In this document: positions 1-7,508 of the stretch, piece by piece
Layout of the letters: the number at the start of each line of letters is the position of its first letter
Position numbering within the stretch: position 1 is the first letter of the stretch
NCBI RefSeq assembly: GCF_900086725.1
Contig: NZ_LT574838.1
Coordinates: forward strand, 560,986 to 624,985
From: Bariatricus massiliensis
GTDB lineage: Bacteria; Bacillota; Clostridia; Lachnospirales; Lachnospiraceae
Direction of reading: 5' to 3'
Length of the DNA stretch: 64,000 bases
Notes under the pieces: generated by a model
Databases searched by the model: none
What the model saw: the letters and a program-made list of their open reading frames with translations, nothing else
What the model was told of the DNA's origin: nothing
Translations under genes and position numbers: made by a program

Positions 1-629
1 CCCAATGTTCCGAGCCAGTTCGACGCCCCCGGAAGCCAGTTGAAGACTCCCATTCCAATAGCTGTATATAACACAAGTGCAATGATTACCATGACTAAGC
101 TGTGCTTTTTCATCTTCAGCCCGAACTGTATCAACAATGCTCCAAAAAGCGCTGGAAGAAGATAATTAAGCGCTGATTTCACCGCTTCCGGAAGAAGGGA
201 GAGCACAGAACTGCCAAGAATTGCTCCAATGGTCAGCACGGCCACATTGATTACAATCGACACCGCCATCCCAATGGTGGCGATGATAGAGCCTTTCTCT
301 GTTCCCGGCTCCACTTCCGCCGCCACCTGTGCCATACTCGCACAAGGAATTCTCATATTAGAAATATTTCCGGAGAGAAATGCCATATAAGTCCCGGCCG
401 GCCCTACCACCGGGAAATAGGAAATAGGCTCCACGAACCAAAGTACGCCAAAGGCGCTGGCGCCGCTGATGAAGGCTGTCAATAATGCCGCCGGTTTTGG
501 AACAATCCCATAGACCACTGTTAAGAGAAGCGCCGGTGTAAAGGCTAAAACCACACCTAAATAACCCGTAATCTTTCCAGTCCTATTAACTTTTGGCACA
601 TACTCGTCTTTATAAAAATTCTTATCCAT
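1..629 (-). CDS. Multi-pass membrane protein, partial (3' end outside window)
   Basis: A reading frame starts at the ATG at 627-629 and stays open to the left edge, giving about 209 codons; the C-terminus is missing. It begins MDKNFYKDEYVPKVNRTGK and then has several hydrophobic segments separated by short polar turns, including a conserved-looking GNISNMRIP stretch, so it is an integral membrane protein. GGAGG lies a few bases upstream. It begins 14 bp after the stop of the DUF5058-like gene, so the two are co-transcribed and probably form one transporter or complex. I do not recognise a named family; a carrier role is inference only. Confidence 0.75.
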   Translation of the reverse strand, partial: MDKNFYKDEYVPKVNRTGKITGYLGVVLAFTPALLLTVVYGIVPKPAALLTAFISGASAFGVLWFVEPISYFPVVGPAGTYMAFLSGNISNMRIPCASMAQVAAEVEPGTEKGSIIATIGMAVSIVINVAVLTIGAILGSSVLSLLPEAVKSALNYLLPALFGALLIQFGLKMKKHSLVMVIIALVLYTAIGMGVFNWLPGASNWLGTL

Positions 630-643
630 AACCCAATCCTCCT

Positions 644-1387
644 TTATATTACCGCCGTGATAATCATGGCCGACAAAATGGTAATAGTGAGCGACCATTC
701 CTTTAACCAGCCGATATTTTTTTTGTTCGCGGCCGTTGTCAACACATACATGATTACCGCGCCCAGCACACATGCCAACGCGTTCTTATACGCACCGGAC
801 ATCACTGCCGCGTCTGCTTTCTGCATCAATGAATAGATAGGCTTTGACAAATGGCTGGCTACCATGGCAGAAAATACACCAATGATAGCCGCGGAAGCGA
901 TGGCCGTCAGCGTTCCGGCATTTCCCTTGGAAAGCTTGTGCTCAATCTTGTCCATCTTGTTCGCCGCGAATGTCCCGAAGAGCACCCAGCCGATAGAACA
1001 AAGAATCATAGTCCAGACCGCCATTCCAAGCGCTTCCCTCGTCATAACATCGGTGCCAAGCGTCACCCCTACCGCCGATGTGCCAAGCCCTGCCGCAATG
1101 GACTCAAACATAACTGAGCCAATCATGGATAGCCGCATCCATCCGACCGGAGCTCCCACCGTTACCAGCAGTGACAGCATACCGCTCAACACAACAATCG
1201 AAGGCCCAATCGAAGTGACCGCACTGCTTTTCATTGCTTTCTTCATCTGTGTCTCTGTTAATCCTACCTTTTTCCCCGCCCCATAGGCACCTTTTGCAAA
1301 CAAAACTGCCTGTAAGACTACAAACGCTACCGGGATACCACATGCTATCCACATCGGCAGACTATTTGCCAGCTGCATTGCATCCAT
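644..1387 (-). CDS. DUF5058-like membrane protein
   Basis: This 247-residue protein has about six or seven hydrophobic segments and starts MDAMQLANSLPMWIACGIP. Length, N-terminus and the small Gly/Ala-rich helices resemble the uncharacterised DUF5058 family of Firmicutes (recognition by eye, not by search). AGGAGG lies just upstream of the ATG. It is followed after 14 bp by a second membrane protein gene, so the pair probably works together at the membrane, but substrate and direction are unknown. Two copies of a 14-bp palindrome upstream suggest control by a dimeric repressor encoded elsewhere. Confidence 0.7.
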   Translation of the reverse strand: MDAMQLANSLPMWIACGIPVAFVVLQAVLFAKGAYGAGKKVGLTETQMKKAMKSSAVTSIGPSIVVLSGMLSLLVTVGAPVGWMRLSMIGSVMFESIAAGLGTSAVGVTLGTDVMTREALGMAVWTMILCSIGWVLFGTFAANKMDKIEHKLSKGNAGTLTAIASAAIIGVFSAMVASHLSKPIYSLMQKADAAVMSGAYKNALACVLGAVIMYVLTTAANKKNIGWLKEWSLTITILSAMIITAVI

Positions 1388-1461
1388 CTTATTTCTCCTC
1401 CTTTGTGTTACGTTAATGTTTTAAATTCATTGCGGTCATTATACTTATTTTGCGCAAAATA

Positions 1462-1524
1462 AAAAATGAAAATATTTTCACTTTTCAAATTCCTTTTCTA
1501 TCAAGTGAAAATATTTTCATTTTT
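1462..1524. promoter_or_regulatory. Perfect 22-bp inverted repeat holding two TGAAAATATTTTCA palindromes
   Basis: The arms 1462-1483 and 1503-1524 are exact reverse complements, separated by 19 bp. Each arm contains the 14-bp palindrome TGAAAATATTTTCA (1467-1480 and 1506-1519; centres 39 bp apart). The element sits upstream of the DUF5058-like gene and just downstream of the BCCT gene stop. Two identical symmetric sites are typical of a dimeric repressor operator; RpiR-type regulators use similar AT-rich sites. It could also fold as a terminator for the BCCT transcript. Confidence 0.6.
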
Positions 1525-1546
1525 AGAGTTAATTCTTGCTGTTAAA

Positions 1547-3043
1547 CTACACTTTTTCCTTTTTTAAAGTCTTATATAGGGCCGCACACGCCGCAAACAT
1601 TATAAAAATAAATGGAAAAGCAGCCGCCAGAGAGATGGTCTGCAGCGGTTTCAATCCCCCTGCCATCAAAAGTCCGATTGCCATAACGGACTGGATAATT
1701 CCCCATAAAATCTTTTTGCTGTTAGGCGGGTTAATATTTCCGTCGGTAGTCAGCATTGACAGTACATACACACCAGAGTTTGCCGATGTGATGAAGAAGG
1801 CACATAAAGATACAATCGCAATGATAGACAGTACAAACCCGAGCGGATATTCCTGAAGAACCATGAACAGGCCTACTTCTGGATTTGCGACCACCTGCTG
1901 AAGCTCTTCAACGGCAAGGATACCTTTTTCTGCAAGATTGATGCCCAGATTGCCAAATACAGCTCCCCAGATACAAGAGGCCATCGCCGGTACAAGCACG
2001 ACTCCCATCACGAATTCCTTGATAGTACGGCCTTTTGAAATCCGGGCAATAAATACTCCCACAAAAGGCGCCCACGCGATAAACCATGCCCAGTAGAACA
2101 GCCGCCAGCTGCCCAGCCAGCTATTGTCCCCGTAGGTACTGACTCTCAACGCATCCGGAATAAAATCTCCAATATACTGTCCCATCCCGTTCACAAAACT
2201 GTTCAATATCTCAATCTTCGGCCCAACTAGGAAGCATACAGCCATAAGGCCAATCGCAACATAGAGATTAGCGTCAGAAATAATCTTGATTCCCTTTTCA
2301 ATCCCCGATACTGCTGAAGTAATATATATGACAGATACTATGGCAATGATTGCAATCTGAACGGTCAAATTCACGGGCAGTCCGAACAAACGGTTAAAAC
2401 CAGCGTTGATCTGCATTGTCCCAAGCCCAAGAGATGTGACGATCCCCGCTACCGTAGCAAACACGGCCAGTATATCTATTAGTTTGCCAAGCCAGCCGTT
2501 CGCCAGCTTCTCGCCGATCAGCGGCTCCAAAATACTGCTTATAAGTCCCTTTTTATTTTTGCGGAACATAAAATAGGCCAGCGCAAGCCCGATAATGGCA
2601 TAATTCGCCCAGGGGAGAATTCCCCAGTGCGTAAAGAACGACTTCATCGCAAAGTCCGCCGACTCTGCCGTAGCCCCTTCCATCCCCTGTGGATTCAAGT
2701 AATGGTTCAAAGGCTCAGCGACACCCCAGAAGACAAGTCCTACCCCCATGCCGCAGCCAAAAAGCAGTCCAAACCATGTCATATTACTGTATTCCGGCTT
2801 GGAGTCATCACCTCCGAGACGTATCTTCCCAAATTTACTGAATGCTATAAAAACAATAAATACCAAGAACACAATCATTGCCAGAAGATACAGCCACCCA
2901 AAATCAGTCGTAAAAAAAGCAAACGCCGCGTTTGACACAGCAGTAAAACTATCGTTAAACGCCACCGACCAGACTGCCATGACGGCTATGATAATCAGGG
3001 AAATATAAAATACGATTTTTTTTGTTTCCTTTTTCTCCCCCAT
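1547..3043 (-). CDS. BCCT family transporter (betaine/carnitine/choline type)
   Basis: This 498-residue, roughly 12-helix membrane protein belongs to the betaine-carnitine-choline transporter family. Residues about 96-111 carry the glycine-rich GMGVGLVFWGVAEP signature, and the tryptophan-rich helix WAPFVGVFIARISKG matches the conserved substrate/ion pathway segment. The length is normal for OpuD/BetP-type carriers without a regulatory tail. AAGGAG stands 6 nt before the ATG. It lies directly downstream of two genes for a betaine/sarcosine-type reductase B component, so the likely job is uptake of the quaternary or methylated amine that the reductase consumes. The exact substrate (glycine betaine, sarcosine or another) is not shown by sequence. 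Confidence 0.92.
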   Translation of the reverse strand: MGEKKETKKIVFYISLIIIAVMAVWSVAFNDSFTAVSNAAFAFFTTDFGWLYLLAMIVFLVFIVFIAFSKFGKIRLGGDDSKPEYSNMTWFGLLFGCGMGVGLVFWGVAEPLNHYLNPQGMEGATAESADFAMKSFFTHWGILPWANYAIIGLALAYFMFRKNKKGLISSILEPLIGEKLANGWLGKLIDILAVFATVAGIVTSLGLGTMQINAGFNRLFGLPVNLTVQIAIIAIVSVIYITSAVSGIEKGIKIISDANLYVAIGLMAVCFLVGPKIEILNSFVNGMGQYIGDFIPDALRVSTYGDNSWLGSWRLFYWAWFIAWAPFVGVFIARISKGRTIKEFVMGVVLVPAMASCIWGAVFGNLGINLAEKGILAVEELQQVVANPEVGLFMVLQEYPLGFVLSIIAIVSLCAFFITSANSGVYVLSMLTTDGNINPPNSKKILWGIIQSVMAIGLLMAGGLKPLQTISLAAAFPFIFIMFAACAALYKTLKKEKV

Positions 3044-3074
3044 ACAGTTCTCCTTTCCACACTTCTCTTATGAA

Positions 3075-3097
3075 CTCCCGCCTTATACAGGCGGGAG
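3075..3097 (-). other. Intergenic stem-loop between reductase and transporter genes
   Basis: CTCCCGCC (3075-3082) and GGCGGGAG (3090-3097) form a perfect 8-bp GC-rich stem with a 7-nt loop. On the minus strand it is not followed by a T run, so it is more likely an RNA processing or stability element, or a weak partial terminator that lowers transporter expression relative to the reductase genes, than a full terminator. Confidence 0.5.
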
Positions 3098-3116
3098 CGG
3101 CTATATTTCAAAGAAC

Positions 3117-4421
3117 CTATACACGAAATACCGTCTGCTCTTTAACGTCAGTAGCCAAAGCTTCCAGAGCCACTTTGGTTCTGTGATATCTCAGTTTCCA
3201 CTGTTCCTCTTTTGAGGTAGACGGATCGCCAAGGGGATACGGTATAGAAATAGTAGGAACGATTCTGTTGGAGCCCACTGTCTTTGCGACCGGAATCAAG
3301 TTACACATCTGAACAATAGGGAAACCTGCCTTCTCAATCTCTTTTACCATCGTTGCACCGCAACGTGTACAGGTACCTCATGTAGAGACCATGATCACGG
3401 CGTCCACATTGTCCTCTTGAAGATAAGGAATCATCTCCTGAGCCATTCTCATCGCTTCAGCCTGTGTGGTTCCGGTACCTACCGTCGAATAGAAATACGG
3501 GTGCAGGCTGCCATAAACTCCCTCGTCCTCTAGTTTTCTTAACGCATCCACCGGAGTGATGACATTTGGGTCTGCGTCTGCCGCTGCCGGGTCAAAACCG
3601 GCGTGAATCGTTTTGTAAACTCCACCTTCCAGACGTTCTGTGCCCTCAATACTGTAGCGCCCCCATCTGGTAGCAGAAGCCGACTGGATTCTGTCCGGAT
3701 TGTCTACCGGCACAATCCCCCCAGTATTCACCAGTGCGATTTTCGCCTTCTTCAAGTCTTTCACCGCCGGCGCGATCGGGACTCTATCAAGTTTTGGAAT
3801 AGGAAGCTCTGTCTGGAATGTCTCTCCGTTCAGCTTCTTCACAAGCATATCTACCATTCTAACAGAGGCCGGCGTCCCGTCGGAAAGCCATGTCTGGCGG
3901 CGGATTCCCCTTGCAAAGTAGCCTTCCTCCTCCGAACTGCCAATCTCTTCCCCATTTAAAATCTTATTACTCAATTGTACCATAGCTTTGACGTCAGTCC
4001 GCATTTTTGAGGCGATATTTCCACCTTTTAATATGTACATCTCTTTTTTGAACATCTCGGCGCCGGGATTCTCAACGTTGATGGATGTCACTACCGGAAC
4101 ATGGAAGCGCTCCTTGACTGCTTTGCAGATAGTACCGCAGGCCACCCCATATCTGCCTGCCTGAAAGGCCGGGCCGGCAAGAAAGATATCGAATTCTTTG
4201 TCTTCCAGCATTTTTAAGATTCTGTCGATAGCTTCTTCCGTATGTGAACCCATAAAATTATCGCCGCAGATGATTGTGTGAGTAATCTCTGCCTCCAGAG
4301 ACTTTGCAAATTCTAATGCAGGACCGACTTTCCCTTCCCTGATTTCTGGTTCGAAGTCCGCTTTGTCCTCTCCGCCAATTTGACCAAAGAACTGATTAAT
4401 ATATAAAATCGCTTTTTTCAT
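3117..4421 (-). CDS. Glycine/sarcosine/betaine reductase component B, selenoprotein subunit (GrdB/GrdF/GrdH family)
   Basis: Two apparent ORFs are one gene: an in-frame TGA at 3378-3380 is read as selenocysteine. The joined protein is 434 residues with Sec at position 348 in the context VSTUGTCTRCGATMVKE, the U-x-x-C-x-x-C motif of this family, and the length matches known GrdB-type proteins (about 436). A hairpin starts 12 nt after the TGA, where bacterial SECIS elements lie. In this family the subunit binds the amine substrate and transfers a carboxymethyl group to selenoprotein A. The gene follows its proprotein partner by 16 bp and precedes a BCCT transporter, which favours betaine (GrdH) or sarcosine (GrdF) over glycine. 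The shared GrdA, GrdC and GrdD are not in this window. Confidence 0.93.
3351..3365 (-). promoter_or_regulatory. Bacterial SECIS-like hairpin after the UGA codon
   Basis: On the transcribed strand CGUUGC-GGU-GCAACG forms a perfect 6-bp stem with a GGU triloop, beginning 12 nt downstream of the selenocysteine UGA (3378-3380) and inside the coding sequence. Position and the G-G-U in the loop fit the SelB-binding SECIS of bacteria, where the loop guanines matter. The hairpin encodes the conserved R-C-G-A-T residues at the same time. Confidence 0.75.
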
Positions 4422-4437
4422 TCTTCTATACCCCTTC

Positions 4438-5763
4438 CTAAAATTCTTTCATGGTCTTCGGAGACCAGCCGCACACTTGATCACCACAGAACATAGAGTT
4501 ATTCTCCATAATAATGGAGCCGTCCTCTCTCACTGACGGTCCCAGCAGCTCATCATCGGCCCAGCCGCCAGATAATCCATCTCTTGCCAATGCCTGTAGT
4601 TCTCCGAGAACCGTCTCCATCGGCGGAAGTTCAATCAATTCAGAAACATTACCGCAGGACACTATCGCGTCGCATTTCTCATCCAGAGTAACCAAGGGCT
4701 GAGACTGCCCGTCACGGCCTGTACATTCGTTTGTAACGCCAACCGTCTTCACGCCCGCATCCTCAAGAGCCACTATACAGCCTACAAAGTCGGCATCCGG
4801 ATTGCCATATCCCTCTTCTGCCACGACCGCGCCGTCGGCTCCCAAAGATTTTGCGATTTGTGCTACGAATAAGGCTGAGCGCTCCTTCTGCTCCAAGGCA
4901 ACATTTAAGTTTGACATAATCACACCGAGAAAATTGATTGTCTTCCCGTGTTCTTGATACAGCGCCTTGATATTCGGGCAGTTCTGGAAATCGTAGGTGG
5001 ACCACTTGGAGGAAACCGGCATAAAACTTCCTGATACCATGGCTCCGTCCAGAATCTCGTTGGGATGCATAACGGTGGGGACTACATGATTCATATCCCA
5101 GCCGTAGACCAAATCATTGTATCCCATCTCCTCCATCTGTGACTGAGGCTGCATGACATAGACGACGGAAGGGAGTTTCTCCACCGTACTGTCCCTTTTT
5201 ATCATGCCATCCAGCTCAAAAGTCTCTGTCTCCTCCGGCGTCATCTCTTTCACGCAGGCCCCTATATACTCTGCGAGCCTGTGCCCTGCCCTGCGGAGTG
5301 CATCATTCTTCTTCTGCTGTTCTCTCTGCTCAAACTCCTCGTTCGTATCCGCAACAAGTACTATATTGTTCAATTCACCAAAGTATGTATATTTTTGTCC
5401 TTCCCCGCTCATATCGATAACGCCGTCCTGAAATCCGCCCCAGTGTCTGCCAACTACCAGTACGCTGCAATTCTTCAGTGCATAAGTCGTACCGTCACCT
5501 GCCGGCGCGAGATCCCCTGTATACCCCGGAAACGCACTCCTGCCGTCTGGCCTGAAACGCGGCTCAATTGCTTCCTTCACCGGACACATACGAATCTTAT
5601 CACCGGGCTTTGCGATATAAAGCTCCGCCTCTGTTATTCTCTCATCCTGTCTGATAAACGCTAAAGCCTCTTCCTTATCAATCGTCAGTACGCCATTGTT
5701 ATACGATAGTTTATCACCGAATACAATGTCGTTCACATAGAAATTACCAATTTCCAGTCTCAT
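4438..5763 (-). CDS. Glycine/sarcosine/betaine reductase component B, alpha/beta proprotein (GrdE/GrdG/GrdI family)
   Basis: The start is the ATG at 5763 (MRLEIGNFYVND), which has GGAGG 7-8 nt upstream; an upstream ATG at 5781 lacks this. The 441-residue product matches the proprotein of component B, which in characterised members is cleaved at an Asn-Cys bond so that the cysteine becomes a pyruvoyl group that binds the amine substrate. Here the candidate bond is N261-C262 in FQNCPNIKALY, at about the right place relative to the C-terminus; NECTGRDGQSQ further on is another conserved stretch. It is first in the operon with the selenoprotein and the BCCT transporter. Confidence 0.9.
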   Translation of the reverse strand: MRLEIGNFYVNDIVFGDKLSYNNGVLTIDKEEALAFIRQDERITEAELYIAKPGDKIRMCPVKEAIEPRFRPDGRSAFPGYTGDLAPAGDGTTYALKNCSVLVVGRHWGGFQDGVIDMSGEGQKYTYFGELNNIVLVADTNEEFEQREQQKKNDALRRAGHRLAEYIGACVKEMTPEETETFELDGMIKRDSTVEKLPSVVYVMQPQSQMEEMGYNDLVYGWDMNHVVPTVMHPNEILDGAMVSGSFMPVSSKWSTYDFQNCPNIKALYQEHGKTINFLGVIMSNLNVALEQKERSALFVAQIAKSLGADGAVVAEEGYGNPDADFVGCIVALEDAGVKTVGVTNECTGRDGQSQPLVTLDEKCDAIVSCGNVSELIELPPMETVLGELQALARDGLSGGWADDELLGPSVREDGSIIMENNSMFCGDQVCGWSPKTMKEF

Positions 5764-5819
5764 TACAATTCCTCCATTCATGAAATAGTGTGTTTGCGCG
5801 TTTATCTCTGCCTTTACAC

Positions 5820-5907
5820 ATTATAGTCATTTTATACAAATATCCCTTTTAATAATCGCGCTTATTTTTATTATTGTACAATTAAAGTACCACTAATCGC
5901 GCTTATT
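5820..5907. promoter_or_regulatory. Reductase promoter region with two TAATCGCGCTTATT direct repeats
   Basis: The 14-bp sequence TAATCGCGCTTATT occurs exactly at 5853-5866 and 5894-5907 (41 bp apart). Each is partly symmetric (AATAA/TTATT arms around a TCGCGC core in the first copy). On the minus strand a TATAAT -10 lies at 5820-5825 with no good -35, and the repeats sit upstream of it. They lie between the reductase operon and the divergent TetR gene and are the best candidates for its binding sites. Confidence 0.6.
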
Positions 5908-6046
5908 GTCAATTGCTTTTTTGAATTCGATTATAGATTATTTCTATATGCCATCAAATCTGTAAAATCTAGAACCAACTCTTGAATTCTAAGTTTATCT
6001 TGTGTTATACTCGCATCAGTATTTATATCTAAGGGAGAATGTACCA

Positions 6047-6706
6047 ATGATCGATTATCATAGCGATATGCAAAAACGAGAAAATTTGATTCATTTTATA
6101 AAAGTAACGCAGAAGATTATTGAAGAGGAGGGCATCCAAAAGGTATCCATCCGTAAAATTGCGGCCATGTCCGGCTTTCACAACTCTACAATCTATCTGT
6201 ATTTCAGTGATTTAGACGAACTGACTATGCTGGCTTCCATCATGCGTTTCCAGCAATACAGCGCCGCACTGGAGAAACAGAGCGAAAAGCACGCAGACGC
6301 CTACGACAACTTTTTCAATATTTGGGAATGCTTCTGTGAGTCGGCCTTTCAATATTCCTGTGTATTCAACAATTTCTTTTTCGGTAAATACAGCGACGAT
6401 CTCCTTCGTTTCTTAAACGTATATTATGATTTATTCCCCGAGGAGAAAAACAAATATACAAAAGATATCGAGGCCATGTATTTCGGGAAAAATTACACCG
6501 AGCGGTGTATGAAGATACTGCTCCCTCTGGTGGATGATAAGCGCACTCGTGTCACTAAGGAAAATGTGGATACTATCAATGATTTGACCGTCAGTTACTG
6601 CCAGTATCTGCTGGGGCAAAAATGTGCCAACGATGAGATGGACAGCAAAGAACTTCAAAACAAATTAATGAATGCAATACACTTTCTGGTGGAAAAATGC
6701 AATTGA
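6047..6706 (+). CDS. TetR family transcriptional regulator
   Basis: The start chosen is ATG 6047 (MIDYHSDMQKRENL), preceded by AAGGGAG; an ATG 45 bp upstream has no such site. The 219-residue protein has a TetR-type N-terminal helix-turn-helix (GIQKVSIRKIAAMSGFHNS then TIYLYFSDLDEL) and an aromatic-rich C-terminal ligand-binding part of unknown specificity. A likely promoter is TTGAAT (5982-5987), 18 bp, TATACT (6006-6011). It is divergent from the betaine-type reductase operon and probably controls it in response to the substrate amine; this is inferred from position. Confidence 0.85.
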   Translation: MIDYHSDMQKRENLIHFIKVTQKIIEEEGIQKVSIRKIAAMSGFHNSTIYLYFSDLDELTMLASIMRFQQYSAALEKQSEKHADAYDNFFNIWECFCESAFQYSCVFNNFFFGKYSDDLLRFLNVYYDLFPEEKNKYTKDIEAMYFGKNYTERCMKILLPLVDDKRTRVTKENVDTINDLTVSYCQYLLGQKCANDEMDSKELQNKLMNAIHFLVEKCN

Positions 6707-6729
6707 CATTGTGTGCATCCCCCGGATGT

Positions 6730-6766
6730 TTTATAACATAGGGAACAAGGTTCCCTATGTTATAAA
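6730..6766. repeat. Perfect 17-bp inverted repeat with 3-nt loop
   Basis: TTTATAACATAGGGAAC (6730-6746) and its exact reverse complement (6750-6766) flank AAG. It lies just behind the TetR gene. There is no T run, but a second hairpin with terminator features follows at once. The half-site GTTCCCTATGTTAT recurs at 39941-39954 behind the NhaC gene, so this may be a dispersed palindromic repeat. Confidence 0.7.
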
Positions 6767-6769
6767 GCA

Positions 6770-6804
6770 AAAATGACACATCCATACATGGGACGTGTCA
6801 TTTT
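6770..6804. terminator. Bidirectional terminator between convergent genes
   Basis: AAAATGACAC (6770-6779) pairs with GTGTCATTTT (6795-6804), giving A-rich and T-rich flanks on both strands. It lies between the convergent TetR and nitroreductase genes and can end both transcripts. Confidence 0.75.
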
Positions 6805-6829
6805 CCTTTTATACAATTCTCTAATACTG

Positions 6830-7336
6830 TTATTTTACATAGTGGACTCTGCTTTCCTCATACCTGTCCTGCTGTGGGTTCACGTTCACCGGATAACCGC
6901 AGGGGATAATGGCAAACGCCTCCAGCCTATCCGGGATATCCAGCACCTTCCTCACTTCATCCATGCGCTCTCTTATGGGCGCAATGCCGAGCCATACTGC
7001 CCCCAGCCCAAGCGCATCCGCCTCCAGCAAAAGATTTTCCACAGACGCGCTGAGATCAATCTGTGCGTAGTCCGGTCTAAAACATTCTTTCCTCCAGCAT
7101 GCGACAAAGGCCAGCGGCGCTCCTTTCGTACATCCAGCAAAAGGACTTGCCTCTGACAGCTTTCCCAGTATTTCCTTGGACGTCACAACATAATATTCCC
7201 ACGGCTGCTGATTTCTGGCCGACGGCGCCGCCATGGCCGCCCGCAGCATTTTCTCAATTTTCTGCTCCTCCACCGGCTTCTCCAAATACTGCCTGACACT
7301 CGTTCTATGAAATATACTATCCATATCTCCTACCAT
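6830..7336 (-). CDS. Nitroreductase family protein
   Basis: This 168-residue FMN-dependent nitroreductase-like protein has the family N-terminus FHRTSVRQYLEKPV, the SARNQQPWEYYVV motif that contacts FMN, and the GLGAVWLGIAP segment. Such enzymes act as homodimers and pass electrons from NAD(P)H to nitro compounds, quinones or flavins; the natural substrate is not evident. Start 7336 is kept because AGGA lies 7 nt upstream; MDSIFHRTS at 7324 is an alternative. Two adjacent palindromes in its 5' leader suggest repression by a small dimeric regulator. Confidence 0.88.
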   Translation of the reverse strand: MVGDMDSIFHRTSVRQYLEKPVEEQKIEKMLRAAMAAPSARNQQPWEYYVVTSKEILGKLSEASPFAGCTKGAPLAFVACWRKECFRPDYAQIDLSASVENLLLEADALGLGAVWLGIAPIRERMDEVRKVLDIPDRLEAFAIIPCGYPVNVNPQQDRYEESRVHYVK

Positions 7337-7369
7337 CCTTTCTTCCTAATCTTCCCGGCAAACGACATA

Positions 7370-7414
7370 AAGGCAATGCAATTGCCTTAATTGCACGTAT
7401 GTGCAATTATTATA
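7370..7414 (-). promoter_or_regulatory. Nitroreductase promoter with two abutting palindromes
   Basis: A TATAAT -10 on the minus strand (7409-7414) is followed by TAATTGCAC-GTAT-GTGCAATTA (7388-7409) and then AAGGCAAT-GCA-ATTGCCTT (7370-7388). Both are perfect inverted repeats and they share one base. They begin at the -10 and cover the expected start site, a classical repressor position. The -35 (TGGTCA, 7432-7437) is weak. Confidence 0.65.
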
Positions 7415-7508
7415 CCAAATCCCCTAGGGAATGACCAGCTTTTATACTCTATCACAGAAAGTAAACTCTCGAATATGATATAGTAACTCTTTATAAAGGA
7501 CAGATATT

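Noticed and set aside
3117..3350. Separate 77-residue gene after the GrdB-like ORF
   Set aside because: It is the continuation of the selenoprotein past UGA; the frame, motif and family length fit one protein.
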